Shown here: one piece after another, positions 25,480 through 33,549 of the stretch
Position numbering within the stretch: position 1 is the stretch's first letter
Layout: the number at the start of each line of letters is the position of its first letter
Source: DATLYH01 sp035575035
Lineage (GTDB): Bacteria; Planctomycetota; Planctomycetia; Gemmatales; Gemmataceae
NCBI GenBank assembly: GCA_035575035.1
Contig: DATLYH010000387.1
Coordinates: forward strand, 1-37,072
Direction of reading: 5' to 3'
DNA length: 37,072 bases
Made by a program: the position numbers and the translations under genes
The notes under the pieces: model-generated
What the model was told of the DNA's origin: nothing
Seen by the model: the letters and a program-made list of their open reading frames with translations, nothing else
Database searches by the model: none

Positions 25480-25550
25480 CCAGAGCGTGAGCGACGGGTA
25501 ATACGAACCTGGAGCGTCCGCGACGGGTGATGATGCTCCACGCTCAAATC
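25480..25550. repeat. GAGCGT..GCGACGGGT short direct repeats
   Basis: GAGCGTGAGCGACGGGTA at 25483-25500 and GAGCGTCCGCGACGGGTG at 25512-25529, followed by CTCCACGCTC, which can pair back to the GAGCGT motif. They lie in the spacer between the fusion gene and the sigma-like gene. Confidence 0.6.
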
Positions 25551-25652
25551 CCCTCTCACTTTTCCTCCCTTACCGGCGAGATGGCGCTCGGTTCACGTCT
25601 GTATAATGGGGAGAAGTCCGATCTCATCCCCTCTTCCCCTGGAGAGGTGTCC

Positions 25653-26282
25653 ATGAAGAGTTCACCGGCGAACCGACGACAGGCGGGACGGCGGCCTTAT
25701 GTGGTGGCCATGGTCCTTGGCACCGCACTGTCGGCGCTGGGGCCGGTCGCCGGCGCCCGGGCGGAGGCCGTGGACGCAACGGCCCGGGCCATCAACGACA
25801 TGAGCCGCTATTGCAGCACCTGCTGGCGCAACGCCTCGCTGCCGGCCGACTGCTGGACCGACTGTACGCAGGAGGTCTTCAGCCGGCTGCTGGAGCGGGT
25901 TGCTCCCGACGCCTGGGGCTGGGTGTTCCGGCGCGAGGGCGAGGAGCGGCGCGAGTTCCTGCGGGCCATCGACACGGTCAAGAAGCGCTGGCAGCGCGGG
26001 CGGAAGTGGTCGGCCGGTGCCATCAACGCCGTGGCCGATCGGCGCGAGCAGGAAGCGCGCCGCCTCCGCGAGCAGCGCCAGGCTGTGGAACAAGCAGCTG
26101 AAGAATTGCTCACTCCCCGGCAGCAGCGCATCTTGCACCTGAGCTTCCAGGGCTGGACCGTGCAGGACATCGCCCGGGAGCTACGGACCCCCGCGGAGCG
26201 GATCAGCGACGAGAAGTACAAGGCCATCCGCAAACTGCGGGCCTACCTCCACGAGGGGGGTGAGGACGCCCAGCACGGTTGA
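25653..26282 (+). CDS. sigma-70-like (ECF-type) protein with an N-terminal export signal
   Basis: The 209-aa protein ends in a clear region-4 helix-turn-helix (about 150-197: LLTPRQQRILHLSFQGWT then VQDIARELRTPAERISDEKY), and residues 45-110 resemble ECF region 2 (DCTQEVFSRLLERV). Unlike a normal sigma factor it starts RRQAGRRPYVVAMVLGTALS followed by ALGPVAGARA, a textbook signal peptide with an A-X-A site at 35-37 or a membrane anchor. Cysteines C54, C57, C67 and C71 form a C-X2-C-X9-C-X3-C cluster. GGAGAGG precedes the ATG at 25653; a TATAAT at 25602-25607 has no good -35. It may be membrane-held until released, or an exported relic; the cell compartment is unproven. Confidence 0.75.
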   Translation: MKSSPANRRQAGRRPYVVAMVLGTALSALGPVAGARAEAVDATARAINDMSRYCSTCWRNASLPADCWTDCTQEVFSRLLERVAPDAWGWVFRREGEERREFLRAIDTVKKRWQRGRKWSAGAINAVADRREQEARRLREQRQAVEQAAEELLTPRQQRILHLSFQGWTVQDIARELRTPAERISDEKYKAIRKLRAYLHEGGEDAQHG

Positions 26283-26552
26283 AGCGCGGGATGGCCGTGC
26301 GCACCTTCTTGCCCATTTTTCCCCCTCCGGGTGCCTGACGGTGGACCCGGATAAGGCGGAGGCCGCGAGCAGGGCGTGACTTGTGGCCGGCCTCGTGGGC
26401 CTTTTCCTCATCATTTGCGGCCTTGGTCTTCGAGGGGCCGCCGTTCTTTGGCCGTGCCTCGGCGGCCGGCACCTCGTTTGCTGTCTCCTCAACTGGTAAG
26501 GGAACGCTGGGTCCCGTCATGTTTCACCCACTCGGTTTAGGAGGAAGTCCCG

Positions 26553-27044
26553 ATGCGAAACCGAATCCTTGCGATCACCGTGATGGTGGCGGCCGTGACA
26601 GCGGTCGGTCTGGGTGTCGGTCATTTCAACGCCCGAGCCGGCGGACAGGAGAAGAAGGTCCGGCCGGCGGCCCACGACCTGCACGGCGGGGCCTTCGAGC
26701 AGTGCGCCAAGGCGTGCAACGACTGCCAGCGCATCTGCGACGCCTGCACCACCCACTGCGCCGCGCTGGTGGCCCAGGGGCAAAAGGAGCACCTTCGGAC
26801 GCTGCAAACTTGCCAGGACTGCGCCGACTTCTGCGCCGCGGCCGCCCAGATCGTGGCGCGGCGCGGCCCGTTCGCCGACTTGATCTGTAGTGCCTGTGCC
26901 GAGGCTTGCGCCCGCTGCGGCAAGGAGTGCGAGCGGTTCTCCGCGGACCAATTGATGCAGGCATGTGCCGAGGAGTGCCGCCGGTGCGAGAAGGCGTGTC
27001 GCGAGATGCTCAAGCACGTCGGTCACCAGGCCGAGAAGAAGTAG
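26553..27044 (+). CDS. exported four-helix-bundle copper-storage-type Cys-rich protein (DUF326/Csp-like)
   Basis: The 163-aa product begins with a signal peptide (MRNRILAITVMVAAVTAVGL, about to residue 29). The mature part holds 18 cysteines in helical spacings (C-X3-C, C-X2-C), for example CAKACNDCQRICDACTTHC from residue 51 and CRRCEKACREM near the end. This is the pattern of Csp proteins, whose thiolates line the core of a four-helix bundle and store many Cu(I) ions. The signal makes it a Csp1-like exported form. AGGAGG lies about 8 bases before the ATG at 26553. A hairpin follows the stop. No copper regulator or pump gene lies nearby. Confidence 0.88.
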   Translation: MRNRILAITVMVAAVTAVGLGVGHFNARAGGQEKKVRPAAHDLHGGAFEQCAKACNDCQRICDACTTHCAALVAQGQKEHLRTLQTCQDCADFCAAAAQIVARRGPFADLICSACAEACARCGKECERFSADQLMQACAEECRRCEKACREMLKHVGHQAEKK

Positions 27045-27071
27045 CCGATCAAACTCTGCAGAGACCGGGAT

Positions 27072-27107
27072 ATCGTGGCCGTAGGCGGCCGTGCTTGCGG
27101 CCACGAT
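27072..27107. terminator. hairpin after the Csp-like gene
   Basis: ATCGTGGCCG (27072-27081) and CGGCCACGAT (27098-27107) form a perfect 10-bp stem 27 bases after the stop codon. There is no T-tract, so it may be a terminator lacking U's or an mRNA 3' stabiliser. Confidence 0.4.
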
Positions 27108-27155
27108 CCATTGCCGCCTCACCAGCACGGCCCCTATTCCTCCCCAAGCCCACTC

Positions 27156-27184
27156 TTGTTCCCTCCGCCACGAGCAGCTAAACT
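27156..27184 (+). promoter_or_regulatory. possible promoter of tRNA-Sec
   Basis: TTGTTC (27156-27161), 17 bases, TAAACT (27179-27184). Each box is a moderate match. The start would fall about 10 bases before the tRNA. Confidence 0.35.
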
Positions 27185-27200
27185 GAAAAAGGTTTTACCT

Positions 27201-27295
27201 GGGAGTGTTTGCACCTCTGGTGGGGGCCCTGGTCTTCAAAACCAGTGGCGGGTTTGAACAAAGCTCGCTGTGGGTTCGATTCCCATACACTCCCG
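27201..27295 (+). tRNA. selC: tRNA-Sec (anticodon TCA)
   Basis: This 95-base tRNA has the 8-bp acceptor stem unique to bacterial tRNA-Sec (GGGAGTGT at 27201-27208 with ACACTCCC at 27287-27294) and discriminator G27295. The anticodon stem CTGGT/ACCAG holds the loop CTTCAAA with TCA at 27236-27238. A long variable arm (about 27247-27269) and a T arm (GTGGG-TTCGATT-CCCAT) complete it. CCA is not encoded. It reads in-frame UGA as selenocysteine together with SelA, SelB and SelD, none of which is in the window. Confidence 0.95.
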
Positions 27296-27334
27296 TGGAC
27301 AAGCGCACAGGAAGTCGCGCGAAGTCACAGCATC

Positions 27335-28379
27335 TCACTGCACATGAAAGTAAAGTTTTCTAACTTCTACCACTTCAGCCCGCTGCTGGCGAAGACGGCG
27401 GGGTTCAGAGGTTTCTTCCTGTCGTAACCGGCCAATGGCCAGGTGGAGTTCCATGTGCAAGGCCTCCCGGTCCAAGCCAACCGGGTTGCACATCGCGACA
27501 TGCTTGAGATGAGGCTCGGCCCCTTGGTCCCAGGGATTCAGGTCGGGGGCATATGCCGGCAAAGGCTCGACCCCAATCCCCCGGCCGGCTTTGCTGCCCA
27601 GGAACTCCTTCACCTCCCCCGCCGGTGAATCGGCGAACGGTCCAGATGACCAGTAGCCGGGGCCCCGCATGCCGGAGCAGCTGCAGGAGGAACTCCACGG
27701 TGTGCAGGCCGTTCAGCGACTCCCGGCGCACCCGGACATCAACCTTGCCGGTGGGCGTGACGCCACCCCTCACCGACAGGGAGTCGCGCGTCGGCCCCTC
27801 GTACACCACGGGCGTCAGCCCTTCGGGAGAGTAGGTGCGCCCCACCCCAGGCAGCCGGTAGAAGCCCGCTGCGTCCACGACAACCAGGGTGCGGCGCTGC
27901 CGCCGCGCCGGCTGCCACAGCCGGGGCCCCACGTCGGTACGCCAGGAGGCGATCTTCTCGTCGTCACGCTGCATGGCCCGGGTGATAGGAACCGGGGCGC
28001 CCTGTGCAACTCCTGCAACCGCCGACCAACGTGGTCGGGATGGTAGGTGCCCCACATTCCTCTGCGAGGATCCGGGCGACGCGGGCGCCGGTCCCGACCG
28101 CGCCCCGCAAGCCGTATGCCTCGGGCAGGGCCCCGAGGCAGTCCGGGATCAAGCGCTTTTGGGCGTCGGTCAGCTTGGCCGGCGGTCGGCCACGGGAACG
28201 GGTCCGCAGGGCCTCCGGCCCCTCTGCCTCCGTGGCAGCCAACCAACGGCGCACAACCCCTTCGGTGCCCCCCGGGCGGCCGCGATCTGCCGCCGTGTCC
28301 AGCCCTGCTGTTGCAGATGCCACCCGCGCATCCGCTGCCCCTCCCTCCCATCCGGCGGAGGCGGTCGATGGGTCTCCAT
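27335..28379 (-). pseudogene. IS630-family transposase, frameshifted
   Basis: The minus strand carries successive pieces of one transposase in different frames. METHRPPPPDGREGQRMRGW is a start with helix-turn-helix sequence, then GVVRRWLAATEAEGPEALRT with AKLTDAQKRLIPDCLG. RTLVVVDAAGFYRLPGVGRT holds the first catalytic Asp region, RLLVIWTVRRF replaces the usual IWD, and PAYAPDLNPWDQGAEPHLKH replaces the usual NP-E signature. At least three frameshifts and lost catalytic residues make it inactive. It ends at 27335, just outside the left terminal repeat. Confidence 0.85.
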
Positions 28380-28419
28380 GCCTTATTGGAAGGCGGCTGG
28401 AACTTTTACTTTCATGCGC
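27340..28419. mobile_element. decayed IS630-type insertion element next to tRNA-Sec
   Basis: Terminal inverted repeats of the form CATGAAAGTAAAGTT are present at 27343-27358 and, complemented with one extra A, at 28401-28416; the match extends outward to 27340 and 28419. The transposase remnant fills the interior. The left end lies 45 bases after tRNA-Sec. Confidence 0.75.
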
Positions 28420-28612
28420 GGCGATCAGTAGATGCAACCGTCGGGTCGAAATATGCAGCACTGACCCCGACCCCGATATGACGCACCTCAATGACTTGGT
28501 GTTTGTGTGTCAGGCTCTCGAAACATTTCATGGGGTCATCCTATTCGACCCTCACTTCGGCGAGCTAATTTAAAAACGCGCATCTACAGCTCGTTATAAC
28601 ACGGAGGCAGTT

Positions 28613-28744
28613 ATGAAACCGCTGCTTGACAACCCTGACGATTGGCTTGCCGTCTCGAGCTTTTTCATCGTATCCTCCAACCAACCCGAAGCCGATCAGC
28701 AATTGTTCAGGCCAACAACTCCGGCAGAGGGCCGTTGTCGCTGA
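28613..28744 (+). CDS. possible 43-aa ORF, perhaps a gene relic
   Basis: GGAGGCAGTT in front of the ATG at 28613 is a strong SD, and the frame reads MKPLLDNPDDWLAVSSFFIV before drifting into sequence antisense to the DUF1552 gene end (28707). It may be the 5' end of a gene truncated when the neighbouring block arrived. No family is recognised. Confidence 0.3.
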   Translation: MKPLLDNPDDWLAVSSFFIVSSNQPEADQQLFRPTTPAEGRCR

Positions 28745-30086
28745 CGCCTTTCAGGGTTGGTTCGTGCATGCCGAAATAGTCGCGGCGATCGCCGACTGCA
28801 TGGAGGAAGGTCGTATACAGGTTGCCGATCTCACGGTGACCTTTCTTCCCCCAGGAGGGATATTCGATGTATTGGCCGGTCTTGAGCACGCCGCCGAGAT
28901 TGCCGATCAGTACAAACGGCCATTCCCAGCAGCGGCTGTGATGCGCTTCGGCGGCGTCGGACAGATAGACGATGAGCGTATTGTCCAACATGGTACCGTT
29001 GCCTTCCTTGACGCTTTCGAGCTTCTTCATCATGCGGGCGATCAGTTCGAAATGGAAACGGCGGATTATGACGGCCATAACCTCCCAGGTCATGCCGTTG
29101 TAGCTGCCCCCGTGACCGATGGTATGCTTGCTAACTTGGATCCCCAGGCCCTTGAAGGTCACGCTGAAATAGGGATTACCGACCCCGGAAGCGATGGTCA
29201 GGCAGTTGGTCAGCCCGCCGATGAGGGCTGCTGTGCCAATGTCGAACATCGCGTCGAGATGGTCAGTTTCCACCTCTGACTTGTACTTGTTGTTGACCAC
29301 CGGTGCTTGCTGGCGCAGGGTGCTTTCGATCTCGTTGAGCCGGCTTTGGCGGTTGCGCAGTATCTCGTAAGCTTCCAGGTGCTGATCCAGCTTCTCACGT
29401 TCAGCGCTACCGATCGTCTTCTCCAGACGCTTCATGTCGTCGAGCAGAAAATCGAGCATGTTATTCCGGGCGAGAAACAGTTGCTTGGCCTCTCCGCCAG
29501 CGACGCTGCCGAAGAGAGTTCCGTAAGCGAGTTCAGGCTTGACGATCGTCGGCAGCGGTTTGTTCTTGCCCAGCGCTGAGCAGTTGTAGACGATGCCGCT
29601 CTCCCAATTGGAGATCATGCCCAGGCTGACTTGCGGGAAGATACCCCCAAGCTTGTTGCCCAGAGCAAAGTCGATGGTTTCTCCCTGCGGCATGCCGCTG
29701 CTGCCGACGCCGCCGCGAGCAGGATAGACCCCCAAGGCGCCGAAGTCATTGGAGTGACCGCCGCCGCACACGCGCCCGGACAGGCCATTGATAACCGTCA
29801 CTCGGTCCTTCCACGGGTTGAGCGGCTCCAGGGCTTTGGGCAGAGTCAGCTTGCTGATCGGCTCCTTGGTCAGGGCATCGAGATTCCGCTTGCGAGTGGT
29901 AATTTCAATGGGGGTAATCTGTTGCCAAGGCAAGCCGTTGCCTTCGATGACGAAGACGAAGCGTCGCGCACGATCTGCAGTGCCTGCTGCCTGAGCTTCC
30001 AGTTGTTGTATCAGCGGCAACAGAACCAGCCCGCCAGCTCCCAGAGCGGCACACCGCAGCGCCTCGCGTCGATTAATTACTAACAT
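28707..30086 (-). CDS. DUF1552 exported protein
   Basis: The 459-aa protein starts MLVINRREALRCAALGAGGL, a Tat-like twin-arginine leader. DUF1552 hallmarks follow: RRFVFVIEGNGLPWQQITP, GGGHSNDFGALGVYPARG, LDDMKRLEKTIGSAEREKLD, TIGHGGSYNG and the GMHEPTLKGVSDNGPLPELL tail. The family sits beside DUF1592 proteins in planctomycetes and is Tat-exported; its activity is not known. The ATG at 30086 was chosen over the one at 30095 because GAGG lies 9 bases before it. It follows the DUF1592 gene by 39 bases in one operon. GC is visibly lower than in most of the window. Confidence 0.9.
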   Translation of the reverse strand: MLVINRREALRCAALGAGGLVLLPLIQQLEAQAAGTADRARRFVFVIEGNGLPWQQITPIEITTRKRNLDALTKEPISKLTLPKALEPLNPWKDRVTVINGLSGRVCGGGHSNDFGALGVYPARGGVGSSGMPQGETIDFALGNKLGGIFPQVSLGMISNWESGIVYNCSALGKNKPLPTIVKPELAYGTLFGSVAGGEAKQLFLARNNMLDFLLDDMKRLEKTIGSAEREKLDQHLEAYEILRNRQSRLNEIESTLRQQAPVVNNKYKSEVETDHLDAMFDIGTAALIGGLTNCLTIASGVGNPYFSVTFKGLGIQVSKHTIGHGGSYNGMTWEVMAVIIRRFHFELIARMMKKLESVKEGNGTMLDNTLIVYLSDAAEAHHSRCWEWPFVLIGNLGGVLKTGQYIEYPSWGKKGHREIGNLYTTFLHAVGDRRDYFGMHEPTLKGVSDNGPLPELLA

Positions 30087-30125
30087 GATTATCATCCTCT
30101 ATCTGGCAATGCAACTGAAGGTCAG

Positions 30126-32393
30126 TTAATGGCTCGCGGGTGATGCTTTCGGATCGAACCGATAGAGGAACGAGTCCGAAGTGAGCAGCTCGGTAATAAG
30201 GGCCTTCATGCTACCGCCGCTTTGAACATACGCCCGCTCAGCGTCTTGCAAGGTGGCAGCATCGCGCAACGTCTCGTTACGGCCCATCCAGTAGCGGAAG
30301 GCATGGCGGATGAACACCTGACGCACCCGCGGCGAAGCAGCTAGTTTATGCATTAGCTCAATGGCATTGGCGACTGGACCCTCCAGCTCGGGGTCGCCTG
30401 AATGCTCGATCAGTCCGGTGGCATCCACAGGCACTTCCCGCATCGCGCGGATCGGCGGCTGGCCTTTGACCGGATTGGGTCTGATCGGCCCCGTTGGGTC
30501 AACCACCTGTTCAGTCGTGCGATAGCGGCCGATGTAGTCGTAATTCTCGAACGCCAAGCCGAGCGGATTCATCTTCTGATGGCATTGCCAACAGTACTCC
30601 TGTCTGGTGATTTCCATCCGCTGCCGCAGCGTCTTCTCGGGAGCGTCGGGTAATTGGGCATTGACCGAGATCGGCAGGTCCGGAACCACGCCGCCCAATA
30701 ATCGCTCGCGGATCCACTTGCCCCGACGGATAGCATGGTTCTCATTATTCGTAGCGAAAGCAGCCAACCAGGACGGTTGTGTCAAAATGCCCGCCCGTTG
30801 GTCGGCAGGCAACTCCACCGGTTGTTTATCCGTCCACTTCCAATCAGGCGGCAGGCTATACAGCTCATGGTATTCGATGTATCGGATCGTCGGTTTGTTT
30901 CTGCCGGGTTTCGTGGCGTCCTTGGGGACCGGTTCCTTGTTGTGGATTCGTCCCGGTAACGGTTGCCCTTTGGGGCTAATTTGGTAATTGACGAAGCTCT
31001 TGTTAGTTGTGAGCAATTCCTTCAGCACATCCTTGTCCTGATCGAGGATGTATTCAATGAGACGGCGGGTATCATTGACAAGGATTTCCGGCCGCCAGGG
31101 TTGCTTGTTGGGGAAGTCCTTGAACACTTCCTCAGCAGTTGGGAACTCAAAATATTCCTCGAAGAAGCGCAATATTCGTGGCTTGGCGATCTGCTGGTCG
31201 TTAAGGATGCGAGTGACCTCGCGGCGTACGTCCTCCTTCGTGGTTAGCTGTCCACGCTCAGCTGCCTTCAACAATGTCGCATCAGGGCCAGCATCCGTCA
31301 GGGCAAAGGCGATGGCATAGGCCAGTTCCCGCGGGGTCAGAAAACGACGGCCATGCTCATCGGTTTTACCACCGCCTATCTCCATCCGGTACAACGCCTC
31401 GGGTAGCAATAGGATTGTCGCCAGCGTAGTGCGAGCGCCAGTTACCTGGCCTGCATCTTTGACGTTCTTCTCATACAGGGCCAGGAACCGTTTCATCTCT
31501 TCGGCTGTTGGTGAACGGAACAAGGCCAATTCGAACTGCTTGCGGATGGCCTGCTGAACCTGCTCGCTACTTGGCTTCTGGTGCGGATTCACCAGAGTGA
31601 GAAACTCCGACACCGGTCGCAGACCGGGCCCACGGCTCGATTGCATCTCAACGATTTTCTCGGCATTGCGCATCAACTGGCTGATGGTCGGCTCATCGAT
31701 GGCGAACAAGTCGGCATAATCCTTGAACCCTTCGCCCGGAGCCGTGGAAAAGACCTGACCGACTTGGTATTTTCCTCCGGGTTTCTGACCAGTGATCCGC
31801 GGAACGAAATGGCTGTAGATTTGGGGGCTGAAACGCCACAGCCGGGCTGGTGAAGCGGCTGGCTCGGTGGGTGGTCGGCCGAAGAGTGCGTCGTGATCGA
31901 TCCGGTTGCCGTGACCAGGCAGCATCAGCTTGCGTTCCGCGTCGGCGATTTTTTCGCCGCCTTTAGCCAATTCTGCTTTGATCCAGGCGAGAACCCGTGC
32001 GGCTATCCGGGCGTCGGGCCGTGGCTCCGAGTCGGGCGGCATTTCACCCAGCGCCAGCCGCTCCGCGATTGCCTTCCACCTCTCGATGTCCTTGCCGGTC
32101 AGGACATTGGCATCAATGCTGTGCAGGGCCAGCTTGCCTTTCTGCTTGTCCGGGCCGTGACACTTCAGGCAATGTTGCTTGAAGAATGGCTCGACATCTT
32201 TCCGGTAGCCGTCCAGGTCTGCCCGGGGCTTGTCTTCCGCCGCCTGGGACGTAAGCCTCGGTTGCGCTAATGCGATCAACAAAAGGATCGTCAGGCCAGC
32301 GGCCAAAGGCACCGCGCGCCTTCTTAATCGCCCGGGCTCTAAGGCGCGGGGGACGGAGGGTTCTCTTTTCTGACTCAGCAAAAGCATTCTCAT
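30126..32393 (-). CDS. DUF1592-family c-type cytochrome-domain protein (DUF1587/1592/1588/1585)
   Basis: The 755-aa protein has a membrane-export segment (RRAVPLAAGLTILLLIALA, about 27-45), then a planctomycete cytochrome domain with C75-LK-CHGPDKQKGKL. The middle holds DUF1592 (RELAYAIAFALTDAGPD). DUF1588 carries EYCWQCHQKMNPLGLAFENY and a second CXXCH, and DUF1585 is near the end (FIRHAFRYWMGRNETLRDA). Both heme sites are intact. I set the start at the ATG at 32393 because its ATGA overlaps the stop of the WD40 remnant upstream, implying former coupling; a GTG at 32432 is also in frame. One hand-counted line (31141-31200) is 50% GC, far below the 68% of line 24121-24180. Confidence 0.88.
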   Translation of the reverse strand: MRMLLLSQKREPSVPRALEPGRLRRRAVPLAAGLTILLLIALAQPRLTSQAAEDKPRADLDGYRKDVEPFFKQHCLKCHGPDKQKGKLALHSIDANVLTGKDIERWKAIAERLALGEMPPDSEPRPDARIAARVLAWIKAELAKGGEKIADAERKLMLPGHGNRIDHDALFGRPPTEPAASPARLWRFSPQIYSHFVPRITGQKPGGKYQVGQVFSTAPGEGFKDYADLFAIDEPTISQLMRNAEKIVEMQSSRGPGLRPVSEFLTLVNPHQKPSSEQVQQAIRKQFELALFRSPTAEEMKRFLALYEKNVKDAGQVTGARTTLATILLLPEALYRMEIGGGKTDEHGRRFLTPRELAYAIAFALTDAGPDATLLKAAERGQLTTKEDVRREVTRILNDQQIAKPRILRFFEEYFEFPTAEEVFKDFPNKQPWRPEILVNDTRRLIEYILDQDKDVLKELLTTNKSFVNYQISPKGQPLPGRIHNKEPVPKDATKPGRNKPTIRYIEYHELYSLPPDWKWTDKQPVELPADQRAGILTQPSWLAAFATNNENHAIRRGKWIRERLLGGVVPDLPISVNAQLPDAPEKTLRQRMEITRQEYCWQCHQKMNPLGLAFENYDYIGRYRTTEQVVDPTGPIRPNPVKGQPPIRAMREVPVDATGLIEHSGDPELEGPVANAIELMHKLAASPRVRQVFIRHAFRYWMGRNETLRDAATLQDAERAYVQSGGSMKALITELLTSDSFLYRFDPKASPASH

Positions 32394-32706
32394 TCGGACA
32401 ATTGCCACCAGCTTAACCGGCCCTTGTGACACAGAACGGCGGGAGTTTCCCTGGATGGGAAGAAAGTCAGGCCCCGAATTTCCGTCCGGGCAGGGGCAGA
32501 GAGATAGCTTTCCCTTGACCAGCCAGGACCGTGGGTTGCTCCTCCCCGGCCCGCCCTAGCCGCAACGCCTGCATTGTCTGGGACATATCCCATGTCGCCA
32601 CCCGGTCTCCACGAGGAGAGACGGCGGCAATCTGCTCTGTACTTTCAGGCAGCTTGAGGACGAAATTAGGCGTGCATTTCGGCGCATCCCAGACCATCCC
32701 AGCCAC
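32390..32706 (-). pseudogene. WD40-repeat gene remnant upstream of the DUF1592 gene
   Basis: One minus-strand frame reads TEQIAAVSPRGDRVATWDMS with PTVLAGQGKAI. The next frame continues LSAPARTEIRGLTFFPSRET and CHKGRLSWWQLSE, ending in TGA within the ATGA shared with the DUF1592 start. These are the end of one WD40 blade and a whole last blade, joined by a frameshift near 32510. The 5' part is gone or unrecognisable. Confidence 0.55.
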
Positions 32707-33190
32707 TATTGCTGCCGATCCGCAAAGGCAAGCACGGCCCCCGCTTGACTTTGGATCAAAGCCCCCGCGTGCGGGCGCCGGTTCTCCGGACGGACCGGCA
32801 CCGCCTCAGTGTATCGATTCGATAGTGTCCAGTACACGGCCTGCCTGTTCATCGCAGCAATGACCGTCCAAATGAAGGCAACGGTGCGGAGACTCCGAAA
32901 GTCCAGCTCGCGAGCCAGACGTCCGATCGCCGTCACCGTTAGCGCGGAACAGCAGCCGGGAAGAAGGAGAAGTTGGGATGGAATTGGGCCGACTTGCTCG
33001 ACGGGGCGGCTGTGGTAGAATAAGGGTCAAACATGGCAACGTTTCCCTTCGTGGAGTGATTGCTGTGCCAGGTTGAGGGCTGTAGTCTACGGTCTTCGGC
33101 CTTCCGCCTTTTTAGGATGTCGGCATGGGTGTCGAGCGGGGGAAGGGCATTGCAAGGTTCGTAACGCAACTCATTGCTCTTCCATGATTT
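32707..33190. other. geneless stretch between the WD40 remnant and tRNA-Arg
   Basis: About 480 bases with only short open frames and no SD-led gene. Some may be decayed upstream parts of the WD40 gene, but I see no repeat signature that proves it. Confidence 0.45.
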
Positions 33191-33264
33191 GCCCCCGTAG
33201 CTCAGGTGGACAGAGCAGCGGATTTCTAATCCGCCGGTCGCAGGTTCGAATCCTGCCGGGGGTA
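33191..33264 (+). tRNA. tRNA-Arg (anticodon TCT)
   Basis: A complete 74-base cloverleaf: acceptor GCCCCCG/CGGGGGT (one G-U pair), D arm with AGCTCAGGTGGACAGAGC, anticodon stem GCGGA/TCCGC around TTTCTAA with TCT at 33225-33227, T arm GCAGG-TTCGAAT-CCTGC and discriminator A33264. CCA is not encoded. It reads AGA codons, rare in such a GC-rich genome. Confidence 0.95.
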
Positions 33265-33318
33265 GTTGTTCCTTGCCGTTGCGAACCCCTCTCCCCGCGG
33301 GTTTGCGGCTTTCCTTTA

Positions 33319-33549
33319 TAGTGGACCCCGAAAACTGGACCACCAGCTAAGCTACTGTGGTGGCCCGGGAAAGGGGTAAATGATGAAAGGCAAGCGGAAG
33401 CACAACACACGTCGGTGTTCAAGGCTCAGGTCGCCCTGGCCGCCCTCAAGGGAGATCGGACCGCCCACGAGCTGGCCAGCCAGTACGGGGGCCACCCGAC
33501 CCTGATCCACACCTGGAAGAAGCAACTGCTCGCCGGTGCGGACTATATA
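33319..33549 (+). pseudogene. IS3-family element, left part with OrfA fragment
   Basis: TAGTGGACCCCGAAAACTGG at 33319 is an IS3-type terminal repeat. MMKGKRKHNT from 33380, then after a frameshift FKAQVALAALKGDRTAHELA and GGHPTLIHTWKKQLLAGAD, is the helix-turn-helix half of OrfA. The frame is cut at 33549 by the IS630 insertion and resumes at 34725. Confidence 0.75.

Noticed and set aside
26203..26520. 105-aa minus-strand frame MTGPSVPLPVEETANEV
   Set aside because: Low-complexity, no SD, overlaps the end of the sigma-like gene antisense. Could be real but unsupported.
28004..28573. 189-aa plus-strand frame
   Set aside because: Antisense shadow of the decayed IS630 transposase.
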